Below, piece by piece: positions 1 to 8,393 of a DNA stretch of 52,537 bases. This DNA is from Candidatus Nitrosopumilus sp. Lineage in GTDB: Archaea > Thermoproteota > Nitrososphaeria > Nitrososphaerales > Nitrosopumilaceae. The notes beneath the pieces were generated by a model. The model was not told where the DNA came from, ran no database searches, and was given only the letters and a program-made list of their open reading frames with translations. A program made the position numbers and the translations under genes. Every line of letters begins with the position of its first letter. The first letter of the stretch is position 1. The DNA lies in NCBI GenBank assembly GCA_008080815.1, contig VMDM01000035.1, positions 1 through 52,537 of the forward strand, given 5' to 3'.

Positions 1-326
1 AGACTTTCATGTCCAGGGCTATCAACAAAACTAACAACTCTAGATAATTCACTTTCTCCTCCACAGTTATTACATTTTGGAGTTGTCGAAAATCCTAAAG
101 GTTCTTCACATTTTTTACATTTGTAAAAAGCAGCATCAGAATATCCTACTCTAATTGTAATTCCTCGTTTTAATTCCTGACTATGAACACTAGTCCATGA
201 ACCTGTTAATGCTTGAATAAGAGTTGTTTTACCATGATCCACATGACCTGCAGTACCAATATTTACACATGGTTGATAACCATATTTTTTTACATACCAA
301 TCAGGAAGTGTTTCTCGCCAGTGCAT
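1..326 (-). CDS. eif2g: Translation initiation factor aIF2 subunit gamma, N-terminal part (runs off left edge)
   Basis: This is the GTPase subunit of archaeal initiation factor 2, which delivers initiator Met-tRNA to the small ribosomal subunit. Reading leftwards from ATG at 326, the protein begins [19 protein letters not shown]. It then shows the P-loop [13 protein letters not shown], a switch region with [13 protein letters not shown], and a zinc knuckle with two CxxC pairs (YKCKKC and KCNNCGG). That knuckle is typical of aIF2 gamma and distinguishes it from EF1A. The G3 box DSPGHES is followed by the window edge, so only about 108 of roughly 410 residues are present. Ribosomal protein S6e lies just upstream on the same strand, 31 bp away, as commonly seen in archaea, and the two are probably cotranscribed. 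Confidence 0.95.
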   Translation of the reverse strand, partial: MHWRETLPDWYVKKYGYQPCVNIGTAGHVDHGKTTLIQALTGSWTSVHSQELKRGITIRVGYSDAAFYKCKKCEEPLGFSTTPKCNNCGGESELSRVVSFVDSPGHES

Positions 327-357
327 TAATCAAAATTTTGAGTTGTTATATGTTAAG

Positions 358-759
358 TTATTCTTTTTTCTCTTCAGTTGTTTCTTCAGTGGGTTCTTCT
401 ACTGGTGCTTCAACTGGAAATTCACCATCAAATTTGCAATTAATTTGATAAATCTCTTCAGAAATAGTATTTCCTCGCATTAATTTTCTAACCCTTTGTC
501 CAGTTTGTGCGCGTTGTAAACCAACACCTTTTGTCAACAAAATGTATTTTCTAGCAGAACCATGAATATCATTTCTCATTGGAACTCCAGATTTATCACT
601 ACCACCAGTTAGTTTGAGTTTACCACCCAATCCAACAATCGCTCCATCTGCTTCATGTCCTAGCTCAAGACCCAATAATGGATTTGCATCACTATCTTTG
701 AGTTCTTTGGACATTGATTTTCCTTTGATGTCTGATATTGTTAGCTTAAAGTTTGCCAA
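358..759 (-). CDS. rps6e: Small ribosomal subunit protein S6e
   Basis: S6e is an archaeal/eukaryotic protein of the 30S subunit with no bacterial equivalent. The core reads ANFKLTISDIKGKS, GLELGHEADG, KLTGGSDKSGVPMR and RRGNTISEEI-like segments, covering the whole S6e domain. The C-terminus is an acidic Glu/Thr-rich tail (PVEEPTEETTEEKKE). I chose the TTG at 759, which gives M-A-N-F-K-L as in family members. An in-frame ATG at 768 would add three residues (MEY), so the start is not certain. The gene precedes aIF2 gamma on the same strand. No clear ribosome binding site is visible, and the AT-rich tract directly upstream would fit a nearly leaderless mRNA. Confidence 0.93.
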   Translation of the reverse strand: MANFKLTISDIKGKSMSKELKDSDANPLLGLELGHEADGAIVGLGGKLKLTGGSDKSGVPMRNDIHGSARKYILLTKGVGLQRAQTGQRVRKLMRGNTISEEIYQINCKFDGEFPVEAPVEEPTEETTEEKKE

Positions 760-833
760 GTATTCCAAGAAAAAAAAATATGACTAATTAACGTTTGGAC
801 ATTATTTTTAAGCCTGAATTGAGTTATTTTGTT

Positions 834-956
834 ATGCCTGATGAGATTAACTGTCCAAGATGTGAAAAAAAGATGGTAGATATGCAAGCATGCCATATGT
901 TCTGCCCAAATTGTGGTGCACATTTGGATTGTTCTGATAAAGGAAATTTTTGGTAA
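834..956 (+). CDS. 40-residue zinc-ribbon mini-protein
   Basis: A short ORF from ATG 834 to TAA 954-956 encodes 40 residues: MPDEINCPRCEKKMV at the start, then CHMFCPNCGAHLDC. It holds two CxxC knuckles (NCPRC and FCPNC) plus extra cysteines and a histidine, so a single zinc ribbon is very likely. The compact cysteine pattern, the clean start and stop, and the tail-to-tail fit with the next gene (stop codons one base apart) argue for real coding despite its size. The function is unknown; such domains bind nucleic acid or act as small adaptors. Confidence 0.7.
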   Translation: MPDEINCPRCEKKMVDMQACHMFCPNCGAHLDCSDKGNFW

Positions 957-957
957 A

Positions 958-1137
958 TTACAATCCAGGGCGATCAGGAATATAATCAGATGCCATATTG
1001 ATTGCTTCAGCCTTCATAATCTCAAGATAGGAATCATAATCTGCTTCAAAATTGCAATGAGGGCATTTTACATGAGTTACATCGTCATCTAATTTTGCAG
1101 GTTTATGACATTCAGGACATCTTGCATCCATAAACAT
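958..1137 (-). CDS. 59-residue zinc-ribbon mini-protein
   Basis: This small protein has a classic zinc ribbon: ARCPECHKPAKL followed by VKCPHCNFEADYDSY, that is CxxC-x16-CxxC, and then a helical tail. The function is not known. ATG 1137 (MFMDARC) and ATG 1131 (MDARC) are both plausible starts; a TTG at 1140 would add one residue. It converges on the zinc-ribbon gene at 834-956 with one base between the stop codons. It lies downstream of the photolyase gene on the same strand, 35 bp away, so it could be read through from that promoter. Confidence 0.8.
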   Translation of the reverse strand: MFMDARCPECHKPAKLDDDVTHVKCPHCNFEADYDSYLEIMKAEAINMASDYIPDRPGL

Positions 1138-1172
1138 CAATAAACTTCAAGTTATTTAATTATAATCAAAAA

Positions 1173-2696
1173 TTATTTGGGAATTGTTTTTGAGAGAAAT
1201 TTCTCTGAATCTGATTGAATTAGTTGCTTTTTGTCTTTGGACATTTTTTTAATATTGGAAAAAACAGTCCACAATCTTGGATTATCCTTTATTTTTGATT
1301 CATTTTTTAAAAAGAAATTCCAATAAAGATAATTAAATGGACATGCATTTTTTCCATTTTTTTCTTTAACATCATATTTACAATTTTTACAGTAATCAGA
1401 CATTTTATTGATATAATTTCCACTTGCAGCATATGGTTTTGAGCCAAGTATTCCACCATCAGCAAAAAGAATCATTCCATGAGTGTTTGGTAATTCAACC
1501 CACTCAAATGCATCAGCATAAACTGACAAGTACCATTCACATACCTTTTTTGGATCAAGTCCAGCAATTAGTGAAAAATTTCCAATTACCATTAATCTTT
1601 GAATATGATGTGCATAAGCTTCATCATTTGTTTGTTGTAAACAATTTTTCATACAGTTCATGTCAGTATCAGATGTCCAAAAAAAATCAGGTAGATTATT
1701 TTTTGCATCAAAAAAGTTTGATTCAGAATATTTGGGCATTAAATGCCAATAAATTCCTCGTACATATTCTCGCCATCCAATTATTTGTCTTACAAATCCC
1801 TCTAGCGATTCTATTGGAATATCTTTTTGTTCCAGTACCCTACTAATTACTTCTCGAGGTTCTAACAATCCAATATTTAGATAGACAGATAATGTTGAAT
1901 GGTAAAGAAACTTTTCTTCTGATGACATTGAATCCTCATATGGACCAAAATATTTCAGACGATTTGAGATAAAATCATCTAAACTCTTCAAGGCATCTTT
2001 TCTACTAGTTGCAAACCAAAATGAATCCAAACTACCATAATGATTTGAAAAATTTTTTTGAACTAGAGATATTACATTTTTTGTAATATCATCAGGCTCA
2101 TGTTTTATGGGTAATGGGATTTTGGGGTGGTTTTTTGGCAAACTCTTTCTATTTTTTACATCATAGTTCCATTTCCCACCCAGTGGTTTTCCCTCAGAAT
2201 CAACTAAAATTTTGAATTTTTTTCTCATTAATTGATAAAAGGACTCCATTAAGAGGTTGTTTTTGGATAAAGCCCAATTCTCAAATTCTTTAATTTCACA
2301 GAAAAATCTAGTATCTTCTAAAATAGTAACTGGAATTTTGAGTTTATCTTTCCAATTCTTTATCTCATTTAGTACTCTAAATTCTCCTGGATGTGTGATT
2401 TTAATCAAATCAGGTTTGTTTTTTTTGCATTGATTTTCTAATTCCTCTGTAAAGGTTTTCTTTGATTTATCAAATTCTACATAAATCACATTAATTTTTT
2501 TTTCCCTTAATTCATTTGCAAAATGTCGCATCGCAGAAAAAATCAGTACCAGTTTTTTTTTATGGTGATTTACATACTCTATTTCATTTGCAACCTCCAT
2601 CATCAAAACAGTATCATTTTTTATATCAAAATTATCCATTGAAGAAATATTTTGAGATAGTTGGTCTCCAAGAATCACAACTAGGTTTTTTGACAT
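1173..2696 (-). CDS. FeS-BCP-type photolyase/cryptochrome (PhrB/CryB family)
   Basis: The protein belongs to the photolyase-related family of iron-sulfur bacterial cryptochromes and (6-4) photolyases, which bind FAD and a [4Fe-4S] cluster and repair UV photoproducts. Its length of 507 residues is typical. The N-terminus (NLVVILGDQLSQNIS) is the Rossmann-like antenna domain. The C-terminal half has the family core HHIQRLMVIGNF and GLDPKKVCEWYL. Cysteines at about residues 348, 436, 439 and 452 have spacings of 88, 3 and 13, which match the cluster ligands of Agrobacterium PhrB as I recall them. It diverges from tRNA-Gly, which lies 58 bp away. Light-driven DNA repair suits a marine surface organism, but whether this one repairs DNA or senses light cannot be told from sequence. 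Confidence 0.93.
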   Translation of the reverse strand: MSKNLVVILGDQLSQNISSMDNFDIKNDTVLMMEVANEIEYVNHHKKKLVLIFSAMRHFANELREKKINVIYVEFDKSKKTFTEELENQCKKNKPDLIKITHPGEFRVLNEIKNWKDKLKIPVTILEDTRFFCEIKEFENWALSKNNLLMESFYQLMRKKFKILVDSEGKPLGGKWNYDVKNRKSLPKNHPKIPLPIKHEPDDITKNVISLVQKNFSNHYGSLDSFWFATSRKDALKSLDDFISNRLKYFGPYEDSMSSEEKFLYHSTLSVYLNIGLLEPREVISRVLEQKDIPIESLEGFVRQIIGWREYVRGIYWHLMPKYSESNFFDAKNNLPDFFWTSDTDMNCMKNCLQQTNDEAYAHHIQRLMVIGNFSLIAGLDPKKVCEWYLSVYADAFEWVELPNTHGMILFADGGILGSKPYAASGNYINKMSDYCKNCKYDVKEKNGKNACPFNYLYWNFFLKNESKIKDNPRLWTVFSNIKKMSKDKKQLIQSDSEKFLSKTIPK

Positions 2697-2721
2697 ATCT
2701 GTCTTGATTCACAAATATCTA

Positions 2722-2729
2722 TTAAATAT
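2722..2729 (+). promoter_or_regulatory. Putative TATA box of tRNA-Gly
   Basis: The sequence ttaaatat is centred about 29 bp upstream of the mature tRNA 5' end, the usual distance for an archaeal TATA element with transcription starting just before the tRNA. The intergenic stretch is AT-rich, so this is a positional call. It also lies in the region that must carry the promoter of the divergent photolyase gene. Confidence 0.4.
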
Positions 2730-2754
2730 CTAATATCTCTCGTATTTTGTGCGG

Positions 2755-2828
2755 GCGGAGTTAGTCTAGCTCGGTAGGACGTCAGCTTCCCAAGCTGAAG
2801 GTCACGGGTTCAAATCCCGTACTCCGCA
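2755..2828 (+). tRNA. tRNA-Gly (anticodon CCC)
   Basis: A full cloverleaf can be drawn. The acceptor stem GCGGAGT pairs with ACTCCGC, and the D stem GTC/GAC encloses TAGCTCGGTAG. The anticodon stem TCAGC/GCTGA encloses TTCCCAA, giving anticodon CCC at 34-36. The T stem ACGGG/CCCGT encloses TTCAAAT, and the discriminator is A. There is no intron, and CCA is not encoded. The 3' base is directly followed by the last base pair of the convergent gene's stop codon at 2829. Confidence 0.97.
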
Positions 2829-3794
2829 TTAAATTTCACGAATTGCCTGTTCTATGATTCCTCTATCAGAGGCTTTGGGATTGTATTTTAGATAATTTTT
2901 TAGATCATCTTTTATCAAATCTGCTCCTGCATTATTTTTTTCTCTTACATATGCTCTATTTTTGTAAATTTTTGCTGAACGTTTGGGATTAATTTCAATT
3001 GCCTTTGAGTAGTTTTTTTCTGCATTTTTAAAATCATTTGTTTTAAGATAGAAATTTCCTAAACCATTGTAACTAAGATAGAAATTATGATTTAATTCAA
3101 GACATTTTTGATAATATTTGACACAATCAGATTGTTTTTGTTCATTCATCATTGTTGCAATAAGATGATTTGCTGTTGGGTTTTGATTTGAAATTTGTAT
3201 AGCCTCATTAAGTGTAGAAAATGCTTCTGAAAAGTTTTTCAAAATATTTTGTCTTTCAGATTCAAAACATAAGCGATTAGATTTATTTGAAATTTCATTA
3301 TCCAATTTGATTTGTTCCAAAATATCTGGTGGAGATATCAAAATCATCAAAAAATTCTCTTGAGACCACTCATCATCAAAAGTTTTCTCGGGAATTGCAC
3401 CTTCTTGAATTTCTCCTTCTTGATTTCCTGTTTGAATATAATGTAAGATAGTTTTCTCTTGTGGATCATAACCTGTAATTACTGATGCATGTTGGGTTAC
3501 CTCTGGAATTCCTGGTAAAATTACAATTGGAGGAATTCCTATATCAATAATTTTTTTTAGTTCATTAAGCGATGAATTTACTATTTTACACACTAATCCA
3601 TGTCGTTCAGCTGATTCAATACCCTCAATAATTACACTACCAGTAAATCCAGAGTATTTTTTTGCAATTTCTTTTGCTTCAGATAATGGTAATTGAATAT
3701 TCCAATATTTTGCAACTGCATTAATAGGCAGTGGTAAGCAAATATTTTCTTCATTTACAAGCGGAAGTAATAATTCATGGGGATTTTCGTCCAT
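2829..3794 (-). CDS. C39-like papain-fold peptidase domain plus TPR repeats
   Basis: About the first 160 residues resemble the peptidase C39-like fold. There is a candidate nucleophile cysteine in NICLPLPINAVAKYW, a glycine-rich central part, and a candidate histidine in QHASVITGYD, followed by a Trp-containing segment (FDDEWSQENF). Residues from about 190 to the end form tetratricopeptide repeats (for example YYQKCLELNHNFYLSYNGLG and YSKAIEINPKR). No signal peptide is visible, so it is probably cytoplasmic. The combination suggests a processing or scaffold protein whose partner is unknown; the cysteine and histidine assignments are by pattern only. The stop codon abuts the convergent tRNA-Gly. 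Confidence 0.7.
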   Translation of the reverse strand: MDENPHELLLPLVNEENICLPLPINAVAKYWNIQLPLSEAKEIAKKYSGFTGSVIIEGIESAERHGLVCKIVNSSLNELKKIIDIGIPPIVILPGIPEVTQHASVITGYDPQEKTILHYIQTGNQEGEIQEGAIPEKTFDDEWSQENFLMILISPPDILEQIKLDNEISNKSNRLCFESERQNILKNFSEAFSTLNEAIQISNQNPTANHLIATMMNEQKQSDCVKYYQKCLELNHNFYLSYNGLGNFYLKTNDFKNAEKNYSKAIEINPKRSAKIYKNRAYVREKNNAGADLIKDDLKNYLKYNPKASDRGIIEQAIREI

Positions 3795-3825
3795 ATCAAC
3801 AGATAGTTTGTTTCTAATAAAAACG

Positions 3826-4368
3826 TCACAGAGTACAAAAAGAATTTATCAATTTTTGGCCATCATTACTCATTTCAGGATGAAATTGTGTTCCAAAAAT
3901 TAATTGATTCTCAACTTGAATTATTTCAAATTTGCAATTTGCTGAATTACCAATACAAATTATGTTTTTAGGAATTTTTGAAATCTCAAAACTATGACTT
4001 TCAAAAACATTGATTGATTCATTTACTAGTAAATTATCTTTAATAATGTGGATTGATTCCTGACCTTTTTGTAGCGAATCGCTTCTTTTAATCGTCCCAC
4101 CCAGTGTAATTGCCAAAATTTCAGCACCATAACAAATTCCTAATAATTTTGAATTATTTGCAACTGAAAATTTTATTATTTTAGAATTAATAGCATTAAC
4201 TTTTGGATCATTTTTTCTTCTCCCAGATAAAATAAAAGATGTAAATTTTGAAAGTAATGACAAATCAATTTCATATGGTTTCTTTATTTCATAAACAAGG
4301 TTTTTTGAATCTAAAAAATCAGTTAAATTTTTTGTATAGACAGAACCATTGTCTACAACTAAAAGCAA
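3826..4368 (-). CDS. Class I glutamine amidotransferase (GMP synthase glutaminase-like)
   Basis: A stand-alone class I glutaminase of 180 residues. It has the nucleophile elbow GICYGAE (Cys at about residue 80) and the His-Glu pair in QFHPEMS near the C-terminus. The N-terminal strand LLVVDNGSVYTKNL resembles archaeal GuaA subunit A, which supplies ammonia for GMP synthesis. The oxyanion region (ILSGRR) is divergent, so another amide-transfer partner is possible. The start is TTG 4366-4368, which directly follows the TAG stop (4369-4371) of the upstream membrane-protein gene. Translation is therefore probably coupled by termination-reinitiation. Confidence 0.78.
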   Translation of the reverse strand: MLLVVDNGSVYTKNLTDFLDSKNLVYEIKKPYEIDLSLLSKFTSFILSGRRKNDPKVNAINSKIIKFSVANNSKLLGICYGAEILAITLGGTIKRSDSLQKGQESIHIIKDNLLVNESINVFESHSFEISKIPKNIICIGNSANCKFEIIQVENQLIFGTQFHPEMSNDGQKLINSFCTL

Positions 4369-7230
4369 CTAGTTGCCTACCTCAATTGATACATAATGGA
4401 TTTCTGAAATTCCATCTTTAACATAGATAGTACCAATATTGAGATTGTTTTCTTCTTGCCACATGAATACTCTATCTGCACGAGGTTTAACAAACTCATC
4501 TACAAATTCTTCAAGGAATGAAATTGTTTCTTCACGATCATTTTCAGTAAAGAAGAATAATTCTCCCTCTTTGAATGACAATGGAATTTGTATTGATGTT
4601 GGTTCAGAAATTGAAATTCCATTCTCTGTAAATACATCTTTAATAATTTGAACTCTATCACTTTTGTCTAACTCGATATAGTCAGAGTCCTCAGATAATA
4701 CAGTTCCTGCTACTCCCGAAACTTTCTTCAAGTATGCTTCAAATGCCTCTTGTTGTGTATCTCCTAAACCAACAAAATATTCACCATTAAAGGCTGCACC
4801 TACTGCAGCAATTGTTCCTAATTGAGCAACAACTCCACCAGCACCTGCGGTATAAACTGGAATAAAGTAAACATCATGTGAACCAACACGATACAAGATA
4901 TTATCACCAATTCTAGGATTTCTCAATAATGTCTTTAATTGGGCAAATTCAGGATCTCTATCTAATGCTTCTCTAACAGCAGTTGGTCCAATTAACTTTG
5001 TTTCCGAATCAAGTGGAACTTCATAGAATTGTAAATTACCAAGATTAGATAATTCATTTTCAACTACCATGTATCCTGCAAGGTTTCTACCTTGAGATCC
5101 TCTTAATTCAAGAGATAAGAGTCCTAAAAATTCAGGATTTTCAAATCCTGGAGGTTTTGCTTGTACATAGTAAGTATCTAAGCCTCTTGGAATTTCATAA
5201 AATTCATTTGCTTGAATAAATGTCTCAACATTTGTCACATGGTAGACGTTATACATTTCAGTTTTCCAATTAAAGAGTTCAACAGGATATCTAATTTGAT
5301 CTTCTAACCAGGCAGGCATTGGTTCAAATTGTTCAGAATATTGATTTGCAAACATTTCTGTAAAGAAGTCATCGCCTGTTTTTAGTAATTGAATATCACC
5401 ATCGTAAGAATCTACAAGCGCATATCCAACAAGACGCAAGTATGGATTGCCTACAGACCATGGAACGTCTCTTGTATCAAAACCGATAATCAATGGAATC
5501 AACCAATAAGAGTTTTCACCATCAGTTACAGGAAGAGAATCTAATTCTTTTCCAAATAGATCATACAAGAAATATGGATAAAGTGTTTGCATTCTATCTT
5601 GTACATCTTTGTATCTCATAATGTGAACAGATTCACCAGGATATGATAACAAAAAGTTTGGCTCAAAGATCCAACTTAATGGAGGTGAAACATCAAGACC
5701 ACCTATACCAGAATAAGAAACGCCACCAAGTTCTGCACTAGTTGAACCTCGAGAATTTGGATATCCTGACCAATTAGTTTCAAAAAGACCTCCTTCACCA
5801 TAATAGATTTCCCTTTGCTGGAAAAATTGACTACTATCAACGATTTGACCATTTGTAGCTTCTAGTGTTAGAAATCCCTCAGGAACATGTGTGTATACCA
5901 AATGTTCGTTATACCATCTATTTTCAAGGCTAACTGATGTAGGTAAAATTGGTTTCATTGATGCAGTCCAATACAAAGTATTGTTAAATCTAAGAATGTC
6001 ATTATCTTCAAAGTCAACATATGGAATTAGACCAATCTCTGGTTTTAGTTTAGCAAAAGCTGCTTCCCAGTCCCAAACTCGAATTACATCTAAAACATCA
6101 CTGTTTTGCGATACATAATTTTTGATATTGTTTGGGGAAACTGAAGTTAGTTTTACATCATGAATGTTTTCTTGTACATTATTTAGCTCACCAAGATATC
6201 TATTCACTCCAATTTGTTGTGCAGTATATGGTCCAAGAAATTCAATCTTTTTTGCATCTGCAATACTGTTGTTTACAGAGACAACTGCTGCAACTGAAAT
6301 TCCAATAACAATAATTGCTAAAATTCTAACATAGACATCTCTTTTTAACATGTGTGTTAAAACGCGAGCTCTAATTCTATCAACAACTGAAAAACCAATT
6401 AAGGCAAATCCTATAGCTAATGTTCCACCAATCACATATCGTGTATTGTAATCAATTTGATCAGTAAAGAATAGATTGAATCCTCCCCAGATTACGGCAA
6501 TTCCAATAATACCTTCAATTGTAGAAACATAATTGAGATATCTTGGTTTTCCTTCACTGGAATCTTTAAGGTATGATGTAATGACTGAAATAATTCTATG
6601 AATTCCGACGTACATTACTAGACGTAAACCAATTGCTGCAAGAATTGGTGGAAGGAAAATTACTAGAGCAGGAATCATTGGAACTACTTTCTCGGCTGCA
6701 TAACTTGGATCATTAGCAGGAGTAACAAATGGTAATGAGAAGAGATTTGGAATATTTTCTATTCCCATATAGTTTCCATTGAAAAATTCCATTGCTGCAA
6801 ATCCAAACATAATGTTTGCAAAGAAAGCACCAAAAAGGAAGATCTTTGTAATTTGCCAAAGACCAAATTGTAATGGACTAAGTTTGTATTCTTTAAAGCT
6901 AGGAATCATTGTAGAAAGTCCTTGTTGACCTCCTCTTCCTACAAAGGAGATAGCCACACTAATCATGTACCAAAAGATTGATGATCTACCTGCTACATTT
7001 ACTCGAATTAAGGCAATGGCTGATAAAATTATTGTTGAGACAAGGGTATAGAAAAGCGGTTTAGAAAATTGTTCATCAAATTCACTAAAATTCATTGATA
7101 AAATTACTGCCTGATTGCCAACAACTGCAAAAATTGCAATTCCAATAATGGCAATTATAGCAATTTTGACATACTTTCCAGCATCTGGTGGTGGTCTTTG
7201 CTTATCAGTTGAGGCGCTATACAAAATCAA
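4369..7230 (-). CDS. UPF0182 (COG1615) large membrane protein
   Basis: This 953-residue protein has about seven hydrophobic helices in the first 320 residues, then a long soluble region probably facing outside. The soluble part shows UPF0182 hallmarks: NRYLGELNNVQENIHDVKL, VIRVWDWEAAFAKLKP, THVPEGFLTLEATNGQ and EIYYGEGG. The function of the family is unknown. The start is uncertain because the upstream end has only TTG candidates (7230 and 7224). The N-terminus before the first helix is short and proline-rich (DKQRPPPDAGKYVK), consistent with a cytoplasmic tail. The downstream amidotransferase starts at the very next base after the stop codon. Confidence 0.87.
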   Translation of the reverse strand: MILYSASTDKQRPPPDAGKYVKIAIIAIIGIAIFAVVGNQAVILSMNFSEFDEQFSKPLFYTLVSTIILSAIALIRVNVAGRSSIFWYMISVAISFVGRGGQQGLSTMIPSFKEYKLSPLQFGLWQITKIFLFGAFFANIMFGFAAMEFFNGNYMGIENIPNLFSLPFVTPANDPSYAAEKVVPMIPALVIFLPPILAAIGLRLVMYVGIHRIISVITSYLKDSSEGKPRYLNYVSTIEGIIGIAVIWGGFNLFFTDQIDYNTRYVIGGTLAIGFALIGFSVVDRIRARVLTHMLKRDVYVRILAIIVIGISVAAVVSVNNSIADAKKIEFLGPYTAQQIGVNRYLGELNNVQENIHDVKLTSVSPNNIKNYVSQNSDVLDVIRVWDWEAAFAKLKPEIGLIPYVDFEDNDILRFNNTLYWTASMKPILPTSVSLENRWYNEHLVYTHVPEGFLTLEATNGQIVDSSQFFQQREIYYGEGGLFETNWSGYPNSRGSTSAELGGVSYSGIGGLDVSPPLSWIFEPNFLLSYPGESVHIMRYKDVQDRMQTLYPYFLYDLFGKELDSLPVTDGENSYWLIPLIIGFDTRDVPWSVGNPYLRLVGYALVDSYDGDIQLLKTGDDFFTEMFANQYSEQFEPMPAWLEDQIRYPVELFNWKTEMYNVYHVTNVETFIQANEFYEIPRGLDTYYVQAKPPGFENPEFLGLLSLELRGSQGRNLAGYMVVENELSNLGNLQFYEVPLDSETKLIGPTAVREALDRDPEFAQLKTLLRNPRIGDNILYRVGSHDVYFIPVYTAGAGGVVAQLGTIAAVGAAFNGEYFVGLGDTQQEAFEAYLKKVSGVAGTVLSEDSDYIELDKSDRVQIIKDVFTENGISISEPTSIQIPLSFKEGELFFFTENDREETISFLEEFVDEFVKPRADRVFMWQEENNLNIGTIYVKDGISEIHYVSIEVGN

Positions 7231-7271
7231 ATAAAGTCGGGTTTCGGTAAATTAATGTCTTACCAGCATTT

Positions 7272-8393
7272 TCAGGCTACTGTAGCCAGATTTTTACAAA
7301 CTAGATATACAGCAGCAAAAGTAGGAATTGAAATTTTTTGATTGTTATATGGACCAAATTTTTTATTTTTTAGTTTGAATTCAACAGGACAATTTGCAAT
7401 AATTTCTACTAATTCATCAGAATGAAAACAAGAATCAGTGTAAGGTTGAAACTTGTCCAAGTTTTCACATTGATTTTTTACAAGACCACTTTTGCTGTTA
7501 ATGGAACCAGGAAGTCTAAAAATTCTATGAATGTCCATTGTAACATTAGGATCAATTTTGACACCAATTTGATTAGATGCTTCATCTAGAGTATTTTGAA
7601 AATTTGAATATCCTGATGATAAAAATCCGGATATAGTTTTTGATCTATTTGATTTTGAACCGTAAGCAAATTTAGAAAATCTTCCTCTCCAACCTCCTTC
7701 AGAAAAATCAGGAAAAGAATTCCTATCAGGTTTGAATTTTTTCATTCCGAATTTTTCTGGTAAAGCACCTTTAAACATGATATAATCTACCAACTCTGAG
7801 CGTTCTCTGGAACCCAGATTTTGAAATTGAGAATTAAAAACATAAACATGAAATCCTTCGTTTCCAGAAAAAAAGATTTGAATATTTTCACGACTAATTG
7901 CAAAATCACTTACAAGAATTTCAACTAGTTTACTTACTTCCTTTTTTGATGAATCAATACAGATTTGACAAGGTAGTGATTTCTTGTCTATCTTTGTAGA
8001 TGAACATTTTGAGCACTTTTGTTTATTTTGTGAAATTTCATTACATTGAGAGCATATTCCAACAACATGTTTTTCCCTACAAGGCAAATCTAGGTCCTTT
8101 GCATCAATATCAAAAATGAGATCAGCTTCTAACCATTCTTTTTCATTCATAGGTAAACTAGGAAAAGAATAGTATGCATTTGAGCAGTATACATCAGAGG
8201 GTACATTTTGTATTAACATTAAACGAAGTTCTTTTGAATCCTTTAATGAAATATGTCTAGACATTCCCGAATTGAATTTTTGATAACCAAATTCTCTTTG
8301 ATTAGTTCTTTCTTGCGATTGAAAGAGATCAAAATGTTCAAAGTAATATTTTTTGAAAATATTTTCTAAAAATTTTATGTCCTTTTCATTCAT
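7272..8393 (-). CDS. priS: DNA primase small (catalytic) subunit PriS
   Basis: PriS is the polymerising subunit of the archaeal/eukaryotic-type primase. The metal-binding aspartates are in ADLIFDIDAKDL, at about residues 90-100. They are followed by a zinc-binding insert (CREKH, CSQC and CSKC clusters), the SGNEGFHVYVFN motif at the nucleotide site, and HRIFRLPGSINSKSGL near the C-terminus. The length of 373 residues is normal. It overlaps the end of priL by four bases (ATGA), so the two subunits are translationally coupled and probably made in equal amounts. Confidence 0.96.
   Translation of the reverse strand: MNEKDIKFLENIFKKYYFEHFDLFQSQERTNQREFGYQKFNSGMSRHISLKDSKELRLMLIQNVPSDVYCSNAYYSFPSLPMNEKEWLEADLIFDIDAKDLDLPCREKHVVGICSQCNEISQNKQKCSKCSSTKIDKKSLPCQICIDSSKKEVSKLVEILVSDFAISRENIQIFFSGNEGFHVYVFNSQFQNLGSRERSELVDYIMFKGALPEKFGMKKFKPDRNSFPDFSEGGWRGRFSKFAYGSKSNRSKTISGFLSSGYSNFQNTLDEASNQIGVKIDPNVTMDIHRIFRLPGSINSKSGLVKNQCENLDKFQPYTDSCFHSDELVEIIANCPVEFKLKNKKFGPYNNQKISIPTFAAVYLVCKNLATVA

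Noticed and set aside
741-923. 60-codon minus-strand ORF over the 40-residue zinc-ribbon gene
   Set aside because: It reads as low-complexity sequence without any motif and opposes the plus-strand frame with two clean CxxC pairs.
2829-2831. Possible read-through or overlap of tRNA-Gly with the TPR gene as a functional antisense pair
   Set aside because: The stop codon is merely adjacent to the tRNA 3' end; compact gene packing explains it.
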